Source of the DNA: Arthrobacter sp. NtRootA1
Lineage (GTDB): Bacteria > Actinomycetota > Actinomycetes > Actinomycetales > Micrococcaceae
Assembly (NCBI RefSeq): GCF_019976975.1
Contig: NZ_AP024630.1
Span: 1,922,001 to 1,986,000 of the forward strand
Length of the DNA: 64,000 bases
Direction: 5' to 3'
Numbering within the stretch: position 1 is the first letter of the stretch; each line of letters opens with the position of its first letter. The position numbers and the translations under genes are program-made. The notes beneath the pieces were generated by a model. The model was not told where the DNA came from. It worked only from the letters and a program-made list of their open reading frames with translations, and did no database searches. Below are positions 8,406 to 18,583 of the stretch, piece after piece.

Positions 8406-9004
8406 CCGCTGAAGCACCGGGACCCAAAGCAACCACACCGCCGCGCTGGGCACGGAAGTCAACGCTTGTTCTGGCCACGGCGCTCCTGGCACTCGCCGTC
8501 TTTGGAACCACCACCCAGACCTGGATCGAGGTACGTCTTGATCCCACGGCTGCCTCCAACAGCGACCTCCACGTTCAGGGCAGCAAGGCAGCCACGGCCG
8601 TTACTGCACTGGCACTTGTAGCGCTTGCCGGTGGGTTGGCGGCTTCCATCGCAGGACGGATCGCCCGCTGGATCATCGGGGGCCTCCTTGGCCTGTCCGC
8701 TGCCGGGATAATCCTGGCAGCCGCCACGGTCCTGTCCGATCCCCTCGGCGCAGCCCAGGGTTCCATCGCTGCGGCAACCGGCATCTCGGGAGGTCAGGCG
8801 AGCGTGGCCACAACGGTCTTCCCAGTCCTGGCAATCGTGGCCGGTGCCTTGCTCGCCGTCTGTGCGGTGGTCTTGCCGCTGGCGGGACGGCATTGGAAAA
8901 CCCGGACCAAGTACGACGCCGCTGCCGTCAAGGAACGCGGTAGCGGACCAGTGGACGAGATCGACAGTTGGGACAGTCTTTCCCGGGGTGAAGACCCAAC
9001 CTAG
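8402..9004 (+). CDS. Trp operon-associated membrane protein (TIGR02234 family)
   Basis: A 200-residue integral membrane protein of the actinobacterial Trp_oprn_chp family, always found with trp genes but of unknown function. Four hydrophobic segments are visible, around residues 20-38 (LVLATALLALAVFG), 63-80, 85-105 and 135-158. A charged cytoplasmic tail follows and ends EIDSWDSLSRGEDPT. The loop after the first segment carries TTTQTWIEVRL, matching the pattern of a short extracytoplasmic region with tryptophan. Start ATG 8402 overlaps the trpE stop. A link to tryptophan transport or sensing is inferred from position alone. Confidence 0.85.
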   Translation: MTAEAPGPKATTPPRWARKSTLVLATALLALAVFGTTTQTWIEVRLDPTAASNSDLHVQGSKAATAVTALALVALAGGLAASIAGRIARWIIGGLLGLSAAGIILAAATVLSDPLGAAQGSIAAATGISGGQASVATTVFPVLAIVAGALLAVCAVVLPLAGRHWKTRTKYDAAAVKERGSGPVDEIDSWDSLSRGEDPT

Positions 9005-9135
9005 GCCGTCCAGCAATCTTTCGGGCCGGTCTGGCGCAATATGAGCGCCGGCGCCGGTCCTGACGTCGGACGATGTCCCGGCCGCCGTCAATAAATGGCA
9101 GAATGTAAGCAGTATTCATCCTGAGGAGATTCCAC

Positions 9136-9408
9136 ATGAGCAAAACCACAGTGTCCGCAAACCAAGCTACCTCCACCATGGCCAGCCACGCTGATGCCAT
9201 CGGCCACGGTAACAGCCCGGCTGCCTGGACCTGCGTGATTGTGATGCTGGTCGGCGCCCTGATTTCCTCCATTGCTTTCGTCATCGCCAGCACCCCCATC
9301 TTCATCGGTGGCGTTGTGGTCATGGTGGCCGGCCTCATCGTAGGTTGGGCCATGCGTAAGGCCGGCTACGGAGTGGGTGGCAGCAAGCTGCAGAACAACG
9401 GCCACTAA
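9136..9408 (+). CDS. HGxxPAAW-family small membrane protein
   Basis: The 90-residue protein carries HGNSPAAW at residues 25-32, the hallmark of the actinobacterial HGxxPAAW family (DUF6704). It has two transmembrane segments, about residues 33-53 (VIVMLVGALISSIAFVIAS) and 57-76 (IFIGGVVVMVAGLIVGWAM). The family sits between trpE and trpC in many actinobacteria; its function is unknown. The ATG at 9136 has a GAGGAG-like ribosome binding site (9122-9127). trpC begins two bases after its stop, so they are co-transcribed. Confidence 0.85.
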   Translation: MSKTTVSANQATSTMASHADAIGHGNSPAAWTCVIVMLVGALISSIAFVIASTPIFIGGVVVMVAGLIVGWAMRKAGYGVGGSKLQNNGH

Positions 9409-9410
9409 TC

Positions 9411-10229
9411 GTGACCGTTCTTGACGACATCATCGTCGGTGTCAAGGAGGACATGGAGGCCCGCCGTCGGCTTGTGTCCTTCGTTGAGCTGAAGGACCGC
9501 GTTGCAGGCGCAGCGCCCGCGCGCGACGCTTGGGCCGCCTTGGGTGGTCCCTCCTCGAATCGTGACGATCTCAAGGTCATCGCTGAAATCAAGCGTCGTA
9601 GCCCCTCCAAGGGCGACCTCGCACCAATCGACGATCCCGCGTCCCTCGCGGTGCAGTACGCAGATGGCGGAGCTTCGGTCATCAGCGTCCTTACCGAAAA
9701 ACGACGTTTCGGCGGATCGCTGGCAGATCTCGATGCCGTACGTGCCGCCGTCGATATTCCCTTGCTGCGCAAGGACTTCACGGTGGACGAGTACCAGATC
9801 TGGGAAGCCCGCGCCCATGGTGCGGATCTCATTCTGCTGATCGTTGCTGCCTTGTCTGATTCGGAACTGGCTGACTTCAGCGCCCTCAGCCATGAGCTTG
9901 GCATGAACGTGCTGGTGGAGACGCACACCGAAGAGGAGATTGAGCGCGCCGTTGCAGCGCAAGCCAAGATCATCGGCGTCAACGTCCGTAACCTGAAGAC
10001 GCTCGACGTCGACCGCTCAGTTTTCGGTTCACTGGCCGGTTTGATTCCGGCTGAGGCAGTGATTGTTGCGGAGTCGGGCGTGCGGACGGCTGAGGACGTC
10101 ACGCACTATGCCGCGAGCGGCGCCAACGCCATTTTGGTGGGGGAGGCGCTGGTCAGCGACTCAACCCCGCGCGAACGCATCACCGAATTCAAGGCAGCTG
10201 GAGCTGCCGCCATCGCCGTCAGGAACTGA
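9411..10229 (+). CDS. trpC: indole-3-glycerol phosphate synthase TrpC
   Basis: TrpC cyclises carboxyphenylamino-deoxyribulose phosphate to indole-3-glycerol phosphate. The 272-residue TIM barrel has the family signature VIAEIKRRSPSKGDL with the catalytic Glu and Lys, LTEKRRFGGSL, LLRKDFTVDEYQI, VNVRNLKTLDVD and the phosphate site VAESGVRTAEDV and GANAILVGEALV. The start is GTG at 9411, two bases after the preceding stop. It is monofunctional (no TrpF part). trpB follows after a 113-base gap that contains a small Trp-containing reading frame and a hairpin. Confidence 0.95.
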   Translation: MTVLDDIIVGVKEDMEARRRLVSFVELKDRVAGAAPARDAWAALGGPSSNRDDLKVIAEIKRRSPSKGDLAPIDDPASLAVQYADGGASVISVLTEKRRFGGSLADLDAVRAAVDIPLLRKDFTVDEYQIWEARAHGADLILLIVAALSDSELADFSALSHELGMNVLVETHTEEEIERAVAAQAKIIGVNVRNLKTLDVDRSVFGSLAGLIPAEAVIVAESGVRTAEDVTHYAASGANAILVGEALVSDSTPRERITEFKAAGAAAIAVRN

Positions 10230-10256
10230 GGCAGTACCTGAAGCAAGGCGACAGCC

Positions 10257-10337
10257 ATGAGGCAGCCCTGGCATTTGCCTGCGGCTGCCTTGTGGCACGT
10301 GGAACTACCCGATGAACTAACTGGAACAGGACGGTGA
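10257..10337 (+). CDS. candidate 26-residue peptide between trpC and trpB
   Basis: An ATG at 10257 opens a short frame reading [20 protein letters not shown] and onwards for 26 residues, closing at TGA 10335-10337, six bases before the trpB ATG. It contains two tryptophan codons, and AAGG about eight bases upstream could serve as ribosome binding site. An 8-bp hairpin (AGGCAGCC 10260-10267 with GGCTGCCT 10283-10290) lies inside it. It could be a leader-type peptide for trpB or a TrpM-like modulator; I see no sequence similarity to prove either, and it may be chance. Confidence 0.3.
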   Translation: MRQPWHLPAAALWHVELPDELTGTGR

Positions 10338-10342
10338 GACTG

Positions 10343-11719
10343 ATGGTGGACGCGCCAACAGCCAGCTCGGAAGAGAATGCGGCCGACGCATTCCTGCAAG
10401 GTGGCCATTCGCTGCGCAACGCAAGCGGGCCGTACTTCGGTAATTACGGTGGCCGTTGGATGCCCGAGTCACTTATCGCCGCACTCGACGAAGTCCAGGA
10501 CACGTTCGAGAAAGCCAAGGCCGATCCCGATTTCCTCGCGGAGTTGAAGGACCTCAACAAGAACTACTCCGGACGTCCGTCGCTGCTGACAGAGGCCAAG
10601 CGCTTCTCCAAGCATGCTGGCGGCGCGAGGATATTCCTCAAGCGTGAAGACCTCAACCACACCGGTTCCCACAAGATCAACAACGTCCTGGGGCAAGCGC
10701 TCCTGGCCAAGCGCATGGGCAAGACGCGGGTTATTGCGGAAACCGGCGCAGGCCAGCACGGCGTTGCCAGTGCCACCGCAGCAGCGCTTCTGGGCCTCGA
10801 TTGTGTTGTCTATATGGGTGCCGAGGACTGTCGCCGCCAGGCTTTGAACGTTGCCCGCATGCAACTGCTCGGGGCTACTGTTGTTCCCGTCACCAACGGT
10901 TCGCAGACACTCAAGGACGCCATCAACGACGCCCTCCGGGATTGGGTTTCCAACGTGGAGACCACCCACTACCTGCTGGGTACGGCTGCCGGAGCACACC
11001 CGTTCCCTGCCATGGTCCGCTTCTTCCACGAAGTGATTGGCGAGGAAGCCCGCGCCCAGATCCTGGACCAGACCGGGAAGCTGCCCGACGCCATCTGTGC
11101 ATGCATTGGTGGTGGATCCAATGCCATCGGCCTGTTCCACAGCTTCCTGGACGACGCTTCCGTGAAGATCTACGGCTTTGAAGCCGGCGGCGACGGCGTT
11201 GAGACCGGGCGTCACGCCGCAGCAATCTCCCTGGGACGTCCCGGTGTGCTGCATGGTGCCCGTTCCTACCTGATGCAGGATGAAGACGGCCAGACCATCG
11301 AATCCCACTCGATCTCCGCGGGACTGGACTACCCCAGTGTGGGACCGGAGCACTCGTACCTGGCGGACATCGGACGCGTGACGTACGAGCCCATCACTGA
11401 CACTGAAGCGATGGACGCCTTCAGCCTCCTGTGCCGGACCGAGGGCATCATCCCCGCTATCGAGTCCGCGCACGCGCTTGCCGGTGCCATCAAGGTGGGC
11501 AAGCGCCTCACCGAGGGCAAAGAGGATCCCTCGGAGATCTCCGTGATCGTGAACCTGTCTGGTCGCGGGGACAAGGACGTGGAAACGGCAGCCGCCTGGT
11601 TCAACATGTTGGACGAAGAAGGTCACGTCAAGGGCACCACGCTGTCCACCCGTAAGCCCAAAGGTCCTGCAGAGCGCACCTCCGAAGCAGCCGTGGACGT
11701 AACCGAGGACCAGAACTGA
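10343..11719 (+). CDS. trpB: tryptophan synthase beta chain TrpB
   Basis: TrpB is the PLP enzyme that joins indole and serine to give tryptophan. The protein (458 residues from ATG 10343; a GTG three codons upstream is also possible) has [16 protein letters not shown] at its start, the PLP lysine in HTGSHKINN, the indole tunnel segment [13 protein letters not shown], the phosphate-binding [10 protein letters not shown] and the C-terminal [10 protein letters not shown]. It has a roughly 25-residue N-terminal extension and a 30-residue hydrophilic C-terminal tail. Its stop overlaps the trpA start by one base (TGATG), as expected for the two subunits of one complex. Confidence 0.95.
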   Translation: MVDAPTASSEENAADAFLQGGHSLRNASGPYFGNYGGRWMPESLIAALDEVQDTFEKAKADPDFLAELKDLNKNYSGRPSLLTEAKRFSKHAGGARIFLKREDLNHTGSHKINNVLGQALLAKRMGKTRVIAETGAGQHGVASATAAALLGLDCVVYMGAEDCRRQALNVARMQLLGATVVPVTNGSQTLKDAINDALRDWVSNVETTHYLLGTAAGAHPFPAMVRFFHEVIGEEARAQILDQTGKLPDAICACIGGGSNAIGLFHSFLDDASVKIYGFEAGGDGVETGRHAAAISLGRPGVLHGARSYLMQDEDGQTIESHSISAGLDYPSVGPEHSYLADIGRVTYEPITDTEAMDAFSLLCRTEGIIPAIESAHALAGAIKVGKRLTEGKEDPSEISVIVNLSGRGDKDVETAAAWFNMLDEEGHVKGTTLSTRKPKGPAERTSEAAVDVTEDQN

Positions 11720-12531
11720 TGACTGAACAATTCGCCAGCAAATCCGCTGCCGCCATCGACCGTGCCAAGGCCGAGGGCCGGGCAGCCCTTGTCGGATACC
11801 TTCCGGCGGGCTACCCCACGGTCCAGGACAGCATCGATGCAGGCATTGCCCTGGCACGGAACGGTGCGGACCTCATCGAGATCGGTATTCCCTACTCCGA
11901 TCCCGTGATGGACGGACCTGTCATCCAGGCTGCCACTACGGAAGCAATCAACAACGGTTTCCGGGTGGCCAATGTCTTCGACGTCGTTGCAGGGATCACT
12001 GCCGCTACTGACGCCGCCGTGTTGGTCATGACTTACTGGAACCCCGTCATGCGCATGGGCGTGGATGAGTTCTCCCGCCGCCTCGCTGAATCCGGGGGAG
12101 CAGGCCTTATTACCCCGGACCTCATTCCGGATGAAGCCAGTGAGTGGTTCGAGGCTTCGGACAAGTACGGACTGGACAGGGTCTTCCTGGTGGCCCCGTC
12201 ATCCACGCCCGAACGCCTGGATATGACTGTCAAGGCCAGCCGGGGCTTCGTATATGCCGTCTCCATCATGGGCGTGACCGGCACACGCCAGTCCGTCAGC
12301 AGCACCGCCGAAGACGTCGTGGCACGTGCCCACGCTGCAGGTGCTGAACGGGTTTGCGTCGGCCTTGGTGTTTCCAATCCGGATCATGTCCGCGAGATAG
12401 CTGAGTATGCGGACGGCGTGATCGTCGGCACCGCTCTCGTGGCGGCCCTCCGCGACGGCGGCGTTGACGCCGTCGGCCAACTCACCAAGAACCTCAGCGC
12501 CGGCTTGGGCCGCGCAGCTGCAGACGCCTAG
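11719..12531 (+). CDS. trpA: tryptophan synthase alpha chain TrpA
   Basis: TrpA cleaves indole-3-glycerol phosphate and channels indole to TrpB. The 270-residue TIM barrel shows the catalytic Glu in LIEIGIPYSDPVMDGPVIQ and the Asp in the same loop, the phosphate loop VYAVSIMGVTGTR and GLGVSNPDHVREI. The start overlaps the trpB stop, giving tight coupling. lgt follows after 23 bases with its own ribosome binding site (AAAAAGGAA near 12533), so read-through into lgt is likely. Confidence 0.95.
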   Translation: MTEQFASKSAAAIDRAKAEGRAALVGYLPAGYPTVQDSIDAGIALARNGADLIEIGIPYSDPVMDGPVIQAATTEAINNGFRVANVFDVVAGITAATDAAVLVMTYWNPVMRMGVDEFSRRLAESGGAGLITPDLIPDEASEWFEASDKYGLDRVFLVAPSSTPERLDMTVKASRGFVYAVSIMGVTGTRQSVSSTAEDVVARAHAAGAERVCVGLGVSNPDHVREIAEYADGVIVGTALVAALRDGGVDAVGQLTKNLSAGLGRAAADA

Positions 12532-12554
12532 GAAAAAGGAAACAGCGAAGCCCA

Positions 12555-13709
12555 ATGCAGACCGTCCTCCACGCAGCGGCAATGGTTCCACTGAGCATCC
12601 CGAGCCCATCGTGGTCCGGTTTCGACATTCCACTGCCGTGGGGGACGCTGCGTATCCACGCTTACGCCCTCTGCATCCTGGCGGGCATCATCATCGGCCT
12701 GTGGCTGACGTCTGCCCGATGGAAGCGCCGTGGAGCCCCCGAGGGTAGCCTGTGGGACATCGCCATTTGGGCGATTCCTTTCGGCATCATCGGGGGCCGC
12801 CTCTACCACGTGTTTTCGTCCCCGGATGCGTACTTTGGCCCTGGGTTCGACGGCACGGGTGACCTCTCCCTGATTCCCCAGATACAGCGAGGCGGCCTAG
12901 GTATTTGGGGTGCCGTGCTGCTGGGTGCTGTGGGCGCCTGGATCGGGTGCCGACGGGCAGGCGTCAAGCTCACGGCCTTCCTGGATGCCGCGGCTCCCGG
13001 TCTGCTGCTTGCCCAGGCGATCGGCCGTTGGGGCAACTGGTTCAACCAGGAACTGTTCGGCGCCCCCACCACGTTGCCGTGGGGACTCCAGATTGACCCT
13101 GCCAACGCCAACTTCCCAGCGGGCATGCCCGCTGACACTCTCTTCCATCCGACGTTCCTTTATGAATTCCTGTGGAACATCCTGGGCGTTGCCATACTTC
13201 TTCTGCTGGACCGGAAGTTCCGCTTCCGCCGCGGGCGCCTGTTCTGGCTCTACGCGATGTATTACACGCTTGGCCGCGTGTGGATCGAAGCCCTCAGGAT
13301 CGACGATGCCGAGCAAATAGGCCTCTTCGGGATCACCACCAGGCTGAATGTATGGACCAGCATCTTCGTCTTTGTTGCGGCGCTGGTCATCTTCGTTGTT
13401 CTCGGCAGGGGAGGGCGTCCACAGCCGGACACCCCTTATTTGCCGGGCCGGGAACCTGACGCGACGCCCGCCAAAGATGAGGCATCCGTGACGAGCGTCA
13501 CCAGTCATGATGTGGACCCATCTGTCTCAGATAGTGGTTCCCGTGGTAATCTCCCAGATAACCAAAGCGATCCGGGCCACGTTGACGAGCCGCAGGATGC
13601 AGCAGGAGATTCCGCAAAGGACACGCCGTCCAAGGCGGAATCGGAATCTGCTGCGACTGCCGCAAGGAAGGCCCCCGGATCCTCGCTGGAAGCTGACGAC
13701 ACCAAGTAG
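12555..13709 (+). CDS. lgt: prolipoprotein diacylglyceryl transferase Lgt
   Basis: Lgt attaches diacylglycerol from phosphatidylglycerol to the lipobox cysteine of prelipoproteins, in the plasma membrane. The protein has seven or so hydrophobic segments and the family motifs IHAYALCILAGI, GGRLYHVF (with the key His) and the Lgt signature AQAIGRWGNWFNQELFG near residues 151-167, where the essential Arg lies. The conserved domain ends near residue 295. A hydrophilic tail of about 85 residues follows (Asp, Ser, Glu, Ala rich, no known domain), a feature of several actinobacterial Lgt proteins. It sits after trpA, as in other Micrococcaceae. Confidence 0.93.
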   Translation: MQTVLHAAAMVPLSIPSPSWSGFDIPLPWGTLRIHAYALCILAGIIIGLWLTSARWKRRGAPEGSLWDIAIWAIPFGIIGGRLYHVFSSPDAYFGPGFDGTGDLSLIPQIQRGGLGIWGAVLLGAVGAWIGCRRAGVKLTAFLDAAAPGLLLAQAIGRWGNWFNQELFGAPTTLPWGLQIDPANANFPAGMPADTLFHPTFLYEFLWNILGVAILLLLDRKFRFRRGRLFWLYAMYYTLGRVWIEALRIDDAEQIGLFGITTRLNVWTSIFVFVAALVIFVVLGRGGRPQPDTPYLPGREPDATPAKDEASVTSVTSHDVDPSVSDSGSRGNLPDNQSDPGHVDEPQDAAGDSAKDTPSKAESESAATAARKAPGSSLEADDTK

Positions 13710-13840
13710 TCGCTTTCGGCAAAGGGGCAACAGAGTCACCGCTCGTAGGGCCCAGTCCACAGCGTCGTGGCACCCCGGAAACCGGATCGCAGCATACCGA
13801 TGTTCACTGGTCAAGCCGGGGCCAGCGGTCTGCGTAACTG

Positions 13841-13870
13841 TTAGTTGCGCTTGATTGGCTGGCCTACAAT
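13841..13870 (+). promoter_or_regulatory. candidate promoter of gltBD
   Basis: TTAGTT (13841-13846) and TACAAT (13865-13870) are spaced by 18 bases and lie about 100 bases before the gltB ATG, in the 260-base gap after lgt. This is a near-consensus -10 box for the housekeeping sigma factor. The -35 match is moderate. No glutamine- or nitrogen-responsive operator was recognised in the rest of the gap. Confidence 0.45.
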
Positions 13871-13969
13871 TCCAATAACTAGCGCTTTGTTGTGCCCATC
13901 ACAAGGGCATGCAAGGTGGGGCCAACGTTGTCCCTTCCATACGCACGATCACGAGGAAGGACGTCTCCC

Positions 13970-16900
13970 ATGACCCATCTTCATAACCCCGGTTGGTCCG
14001 AAAATATCGAACCGCAGGGTGCCATGTCTCCATTCAAGCGCTTTGCTGCGCTTCCGGAGGCCCGGGGTCTTTACAACCCGGACAAGGAGAAGGACGCCTG
14101 CGGCCTGGCAATTATTGCCACGCTCCGCGGGGAACCGGGATACGACATCGTGGAAGCGGCTCTGACTGCCCTCCGCAATCTCGAACACCGCGGCGCCGTG
14201 GGCGCCGATGAAGGTACTGGCGACGGTGCGGGCTTGCTGATGCAGGTTCCGGACGAGTTCTTCCGGGCCGTCACCGAATTCGAATTGCCCGCCCCGGGAC
14301 AGTACGTGGTGGGCACCGCCTTCCTTCCTGCTGAATCGCGCGAAGCAGCGACGGCCAAGGCCGGGATCGAGGCACTGGCAGCGGACGAGGGCCTCACGGT
14401 CCTTGGCTGGCGCGAAGTGCCCGTGGTCGCAGACCTCGTGGGTGCCATGGCACGGGCATGCATGCCGTACTTCTCGCAGCCCTTCTTTGCATCCGCTACC
14501 GGCGAGCAGCTTGAGCGCAATGAACTTGACTCCCGCGCCTGGCGAATCCGCAAGCGCGCCCAGAACAAGTACGGCGTGTACTTCCCGTCGCTCTCCTCGC
14601 GCACCATTGTGTACAAGGGCATGCTGACGACGGCCCAGTTGGAGCCGTTCTACCCGGACCTTTCGGACAAGCGCTTCAAGACGAAGCTGGCCATTGTCCA
14701 CTCACGCTTTTCCACGAACACGTTCCCCTCGTGGCCCTTGGCGCAGCCGTTCCGCACCATCGCCCACAACGGTGAAATCAACACAGTCAAGGGCAACCGC
14801 AACTGGATGCGTGCACGTCAGTCGCAGTTGGCCAGCCCGCTGCTCGGCGACACCCCTGAAGAGCTGTACCCGATCTGCACCCCGGGTGCCTCGGACTCCG
14901 CCTCCTTCGATGAAGTAGCCGAGCTCCTTTGGCTCTCCGGCCGGCCGATCACGCACTCGATCATGATGATGATCCCTGAGGCGTGGGAGAACCACGCCAC
15001 CATGGATCCTGCACGCCGCGCCTTCTACGAGTACCACTCGCTGCTCATGGAGCCGTGGGATGGTCCCGCCGCCGTCTCCTTCACTGACGGCAACCTCGTT
15101 GGCGCAACGCTGGACCGCAATGGCCTGCGCCCGGGACGCTACTGGATCACCGAAGACGGCCTGATCGTCTTTGCCTCGGAAGTGGGCGTCATCGAGGTGG
15201 AGCCTTCCAACGTGGTCAAGAAGGGTCGCGTCGCCCCGGGCAAGATGTTCCTGGTGGACACCGAAGCCGGACGCATCATCGACGACGCCGAGGTCAAGGC
15301 CGAGGTCGCAGCAGCCAACCCGTGGGCCGAATGGCTCAAGGACAACCTGATCGACATCAACGAGCTCCCCGAGCGTGAGCACGTACGCCACACCGCTGCA
15401 TCGGTGAACATCCGCCAGCGGACCTTCGGCTACACCACCGAAGAACTGAAGATCCTGCTCGGCCCCATGGCCCGTACGGGCGCCGAGCCCTTGGGTGCCA
15501 TGGGTTCCGATACCCCGGTTGCGGTGCTGTCCAAGCGTCCGCGCCTGCTGTTCGACTACTTCGTGCAGTCCTTCGCCCAGGTCACCAACCCGCCGCTGGA
15601 CGCAATCCGCGAAGAGCTGGTGACGTCGCTGAAGTGCGCCATCGGACCCAACGGCAACCTCTTGGATGGCAAGCAGGTCCGCCAGCCGCAGATCTCCCTG
15701 CCGTTCCCCGTGATCAACAACGATCAACTCGCCAAGATCTCGAACATCGAAAACGCCGACGGCGACCGCATCGCCATGAAGGTACGCGGCCTTTACCGCC
15801 CGGAGGGTGGGGAAGCGGCACTGCGTGCCCGCCTGACAGAGATCTGCGAGCAGGTTTCCGGCGCGATCAACCGTGGCGTGCAGTACGTTGTGTTGTCCGA
15901 CCGTGACTCGAACGCGCAATGGGCACCCATTCCGTCGCTCCTGCTGGTCAGCGCCGTCCACCACCACTTGCTCCGCAGTGCCAACCGCACCAAGACGGCA
16001 CTCGTGGTTGAGGCCGGCGACGTCCGCGAGACTCACCATGTTGCCGTGCTCATTGGCTATGGCGCATCCGCAGTGAACCCCTACCTCGCCATGGAATCGG
16101 TGGAACAGCTGATCTCCAACGGCGACGTTGAGGGCGTGACTCCGGAAGACGGCGTTTATAACCTCATCAAGGGCCTCGGTAAGGGTGTCCTGAAGATCAT
16201 GTCCAAGATGGGCATCTCCACTGTTGCTTCCTACACCGGCGCCCAGACTTTCGAGGCACTGGGCCTTTCGCAGGAACTCGTTGACGAATTCTTCTCGGGT
16301 ACGCACTCCCAACTGGGTGGCGTGGGCCTGGACGTTATTGCGGCGGAAGTTTCGGCACGGCACCAGATGGCGTACCCCGAGGGCGGCATCGAGCACCCGC
16401 ACCGCCCGCTCCTGGGTGGCGGCGAATACCAGTGGCGCCGTAACGGTGAACCGCACCTCTTCAACCCGGAGACTGTGTTCCGCCTGCAGCACGCTACCCG
16501 TGAGCGTCGCTATGACATCTTCAAGGCCTACACCAAGGGCGTTGACGACCAGTCCGAGAATTTGATGACCCTGCGTGGGTTGCTGAAGTTCAAGAGCGAC
16601 GTCCGTCCGGCCGTGCCGCTCGAGGAAGTGGAGCCCGTCTCCAGCATCGTCAAGCGTTTCTCCACTGGCGCCATGAGCTACGGCTCCATCTCCAAGGAAG
16701 CCCACGAGACACTTGCCATCGCCATGAACCGTTTGGGCGCAAAGTCCAATACGGGTGAAGGTGGCGAAGACGTTGACCGCCTGCTGGATCCGGAGCGCCG
16801 CTCTGCCATCAAGCAGATCGCTTCCGGCCGCTTCGGTGTCACCAGCCTCTACCTGACCAACGCTGACGACATCCAGATCAAGATGGCCCAGGGCGCCAAG

Positions 16901-18583
16901 CCCGGCGAGGGTGGCCAGCTGATGGCCCAGAAGGTCTACCCATGGGTAGCCCGGACCCGCCACTCCACGCCCGGCGTCGGACTCATTTCCCCGCCCCCGC
17001 ACCATGACATCTACTCGATCGAAGACCTCGCGCAGCTCATCTACGATGCCAAGCGTGCCAACCCTTCGGCCCGGGTACATGTGAAGCTGGTTTCGGAAGT
17101 CGGGATCGGCACCGTGGCCTCCGGCGTGACCAAGGCGAAGGCCGACGTCGTGCTTGTTTCAGGTCACGACGGCGGTACCGGCGCCTCGCCGCTGAACTCG
17201 CTGAAGCACGCAGGCGTGCCGTGGGAACTTGGCCTGGCCGAGACCCAGCAAACGCTCATGCTCAACGGACTCCGCGACCGCGTGGTGGTTCAGGTGGACG
17301 GCCAGCTCAAGACCGGCCGTGACGTGGTCATTGCCGCCCTGCTGGGTGGCGAAGAGTACGGTTTCGCAACGGCTCCGCTGGTTGTCTCCGGCTGCATCAT
17401 GATGCGCGTTTGCCACCTGGACACCTGCCCCGTTGGTGTTGCCACCCAGAACCCGGAACTGCGTTCGCGGTTCAACGGCAAACCGGAGTTCGTGGTCAAC
17501 TTCTTCGAGTTCCTCGCAGAAGAAGTCCGTGAAATCCTGGCAGAGCTCGGGTTCCGCAGCCTCGAAGAGGCGATCGGCCACGCCGAGGTACTGGACACCC
17601 GCGAAGCGATCGACCATTGGAAGGCCGAGGGCCTGGACCTGGATCCGATCCTGCATGGCCTTGAGTTTGACGACGACGTGCCGCTGCGCAACATGACCAC
17701 CCAGAACCACGAGCTGGACAAGCACTTCGACCAGCGGCTCATCACCATGGCCGCCGAAGCGCTCAGCGACCGCATGCCCGTCAAGATCACGCTGGACGTC
17801 ATCAACACGGACCGTTCCGTGGGCACGATGCTCGGCCATGTGGTGACCAAGACGTTCGGCACCGACGTGCTCGCGACGGACACGATCGACATCACGCTCA
17901 ACGGCACCGCCGGCCAGTCACTTGGTGCCTTCCTGCCTGCCGGCATCACGCTGCGCATGTACGGAGACTCCAACGACTACGTTGGCAAGGGCCTCTCTGG
18001 CGGACGCATCATTGTCCGCCCGGACCGTACCAATGTGTTCCAGGCCGAGCGCAACGTCATTGCCGGTAACGTCATCGGTTACGGTGCAACGAGCGGCGAG
18101 ATGTTCCTCCGTGGCCAGGTTGGTGAACGCTTCCTGGTGCGTAACTCGGGTGCGACCGCCGTCGTCGAAGGTATCGGCGATCACGGATGCGAGTACATGA
18201 CCGGTGGCCAAACCCTGATCATTGGCCGTACCGGACGCAACTTCGGTGCCGGCATGTCCGGAGGCACCGCTTACGTGCTGGACCTGCAGCATGAGCGCGT
18301 CAACAAGGATGCGCTGGACTCCGGCGAACTTCAGCTCCTGGAGCTGGACGCCGAGGACCGCGACATCGTCCATGGCCTGCTCACCAAGCACGCCGAAGAA
18401 ACCGAATCCGTCCTGGCCGGCCGTTTGCTCGAGAACTTCGACGACACCGCCGCCCGCATCACCAAAGTACTGCCACGCGACTACGCTGCAGTCCTGCAAA
18501 CCCGTCTCGACGCCATCGAAGAGGGCCTTGACCCCGACGGCGAAGAAGTATGGTCTCGAATCCTGGAGGTAACCGGTGGCTGA
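13970..18583 (+). CDS. gltB: glutamate synthase large subunit GltB
   Basis: GltB is the large chain of NADPH glutamate synthase, which makes two glutamates from glutamine and 2-oxoglutarate. From ATG 13970 the protein has 1537 residues. A short propeptide precedes the catalytic cysteine in [13 protein letters not shown], followed by the class II glutaminase domain ([19 protein letters not shown]), the central domain, the FMN synthase domain with [11 protein letters not shown] and the 3Fe-4S cysteines in [19 protein letters not shown], and the C-terminal beta-helix ([14 protein letters not shown]). I chose 13970 over an upstream GTG at 13892 because GAGGAAGGA precedes it. It overlaps gltD by eight bases. 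Confidence 0.95.
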   Translation: MTHLHNPGWSENIEPQGAMSPFKRFAALPEARGLYNPDKEKDACGLAIIATLRGEPGYDIVEAALTALRNLEHRGAVGADEGTGDGAGLLMQVPDEFFRAVTEFELPAPGQYVVGTAFLPAESREAATAKAGIEALAADEGLTVLGWREVPVVADLVGAMARACMPYFSQPFFASATGEQLERNELDSRAWRIRKRAQNKYGVYFPSLSSRTIVYKGMLTTAQLEPFYPDLSDKRFKTKLAIVHSRFSTNTFPSWPLAQPFRTIAHNGEINTVKGNRNWMRARQSQLASPLLGDTPEELYPICTPGASDSASFDEVAELLWLSGRPITHSIMMMIPEAWENHATMDPARRAFYEYHSLLMEPWDGPAAVSFTDGNLVGATLDRNGLRPGRYWITEDGLIVFASEVGVIEVEPSNVVKKGRVAPGKMFLVDTEAGRIIDDAEVKAEVAAANPWAEWLKDNLIDINELPEREHVRHTAASVNIRQRTFGYTTEELKILLGPMARTGAEPLGAMGSDTPVAVLSKRPRLLFDYFVQSFAQVTNPPLDAIREELVTSLKCAIGPNGNLLDGKQVRQPQISLPFPVINNDQLAKISNIENADGDRIAMKVRGLYRPEGGEAALRARLTEICEQVSGAINRGVQYVVLSDRDSNAQWAPIPSLLLVSAVHHHLLRSANRTKTALVVEAGDVRETHHVAVLIGYGASAVNPYLAMESVEQLISNGDVEGVTPEDGVYNLIKGLGKGVLKIMSKMGISTVASYTGAQTFEALGLSQELVDEFFSGTHSQLGGVGLDVIAAEVSARHQMAYPEGGIEHPHRPLLGGGEYQWRRNGEPHLFNPETVFRLQHATRERRYDIFKAYTKGVDDQSENLMTLRGLLKFKSDVRPAVPLEEVEPVSSIVKRFSTGAMSYGSISKEAHETLAIAMNRLGAKSNTGEGGEDVDRLLDPERRSAIKQIASGRFGVTSLYLTNADDIQIKMAQGAKPGEGGQLMAQKVYPWVARTRHSTPGVGLISPPPHHDIYSIEDLAQLIYDAKRANPSARVHVKLVSEVGIGTVASGVTKAKADVVLVSGHDGGTGASPLNSLKHAGVPWELGLAETQQTLMLNGLRDRVVVQVDGQLKTGRDVVIAALLGGEEYGFATAPLVVSGCIMMRVCHLDTCPVGVATQNPELRSRFNGKPEFVVNFFEFLAEEVREILAELGFRSLEEAIGHAEVLDTREAIDHWKAEGLDLDPILHGLEFDDDVPLRNMTTQNHELDKHFDQRLITMAAEALSDRMPVKITLDVINTDRSVGTMLGHVVTKTFGTDVLATDTIDITLNGTAGQSLGAFLPAGITLRMYGDSNDYVGKGLSGGRIIVRPDRTNVFQAERNVIAGNVIGYGATSGEMFLRGQVGERFLVRNSGATAVVEGIGDHGCEYMTGGQTLIIGRTGRNFGAGMSGGTAYVLDLQHERVNKDALDSGELQLLELDAEDRDIVHGLLTKHAEETESVLAGRLLENFDDTAARITKVLPRDYAAVLQTRLDAIEEGLDPDGEEVWSRILEVTGG

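Noticed and set aside
10469..11857. 462-residue minus-strand frame opposite trpB
   Set aside because: It is antisense to a well-supported enzyme gene and has no motif; long antisense frames are common at this GC content.
14702..17080. 792-residue minus-strand frame inside gltB
   Set aside because: It is a shadow of the strongly conserved gltB frame. The translation is His/Val/Gly rich with no domain pattern.
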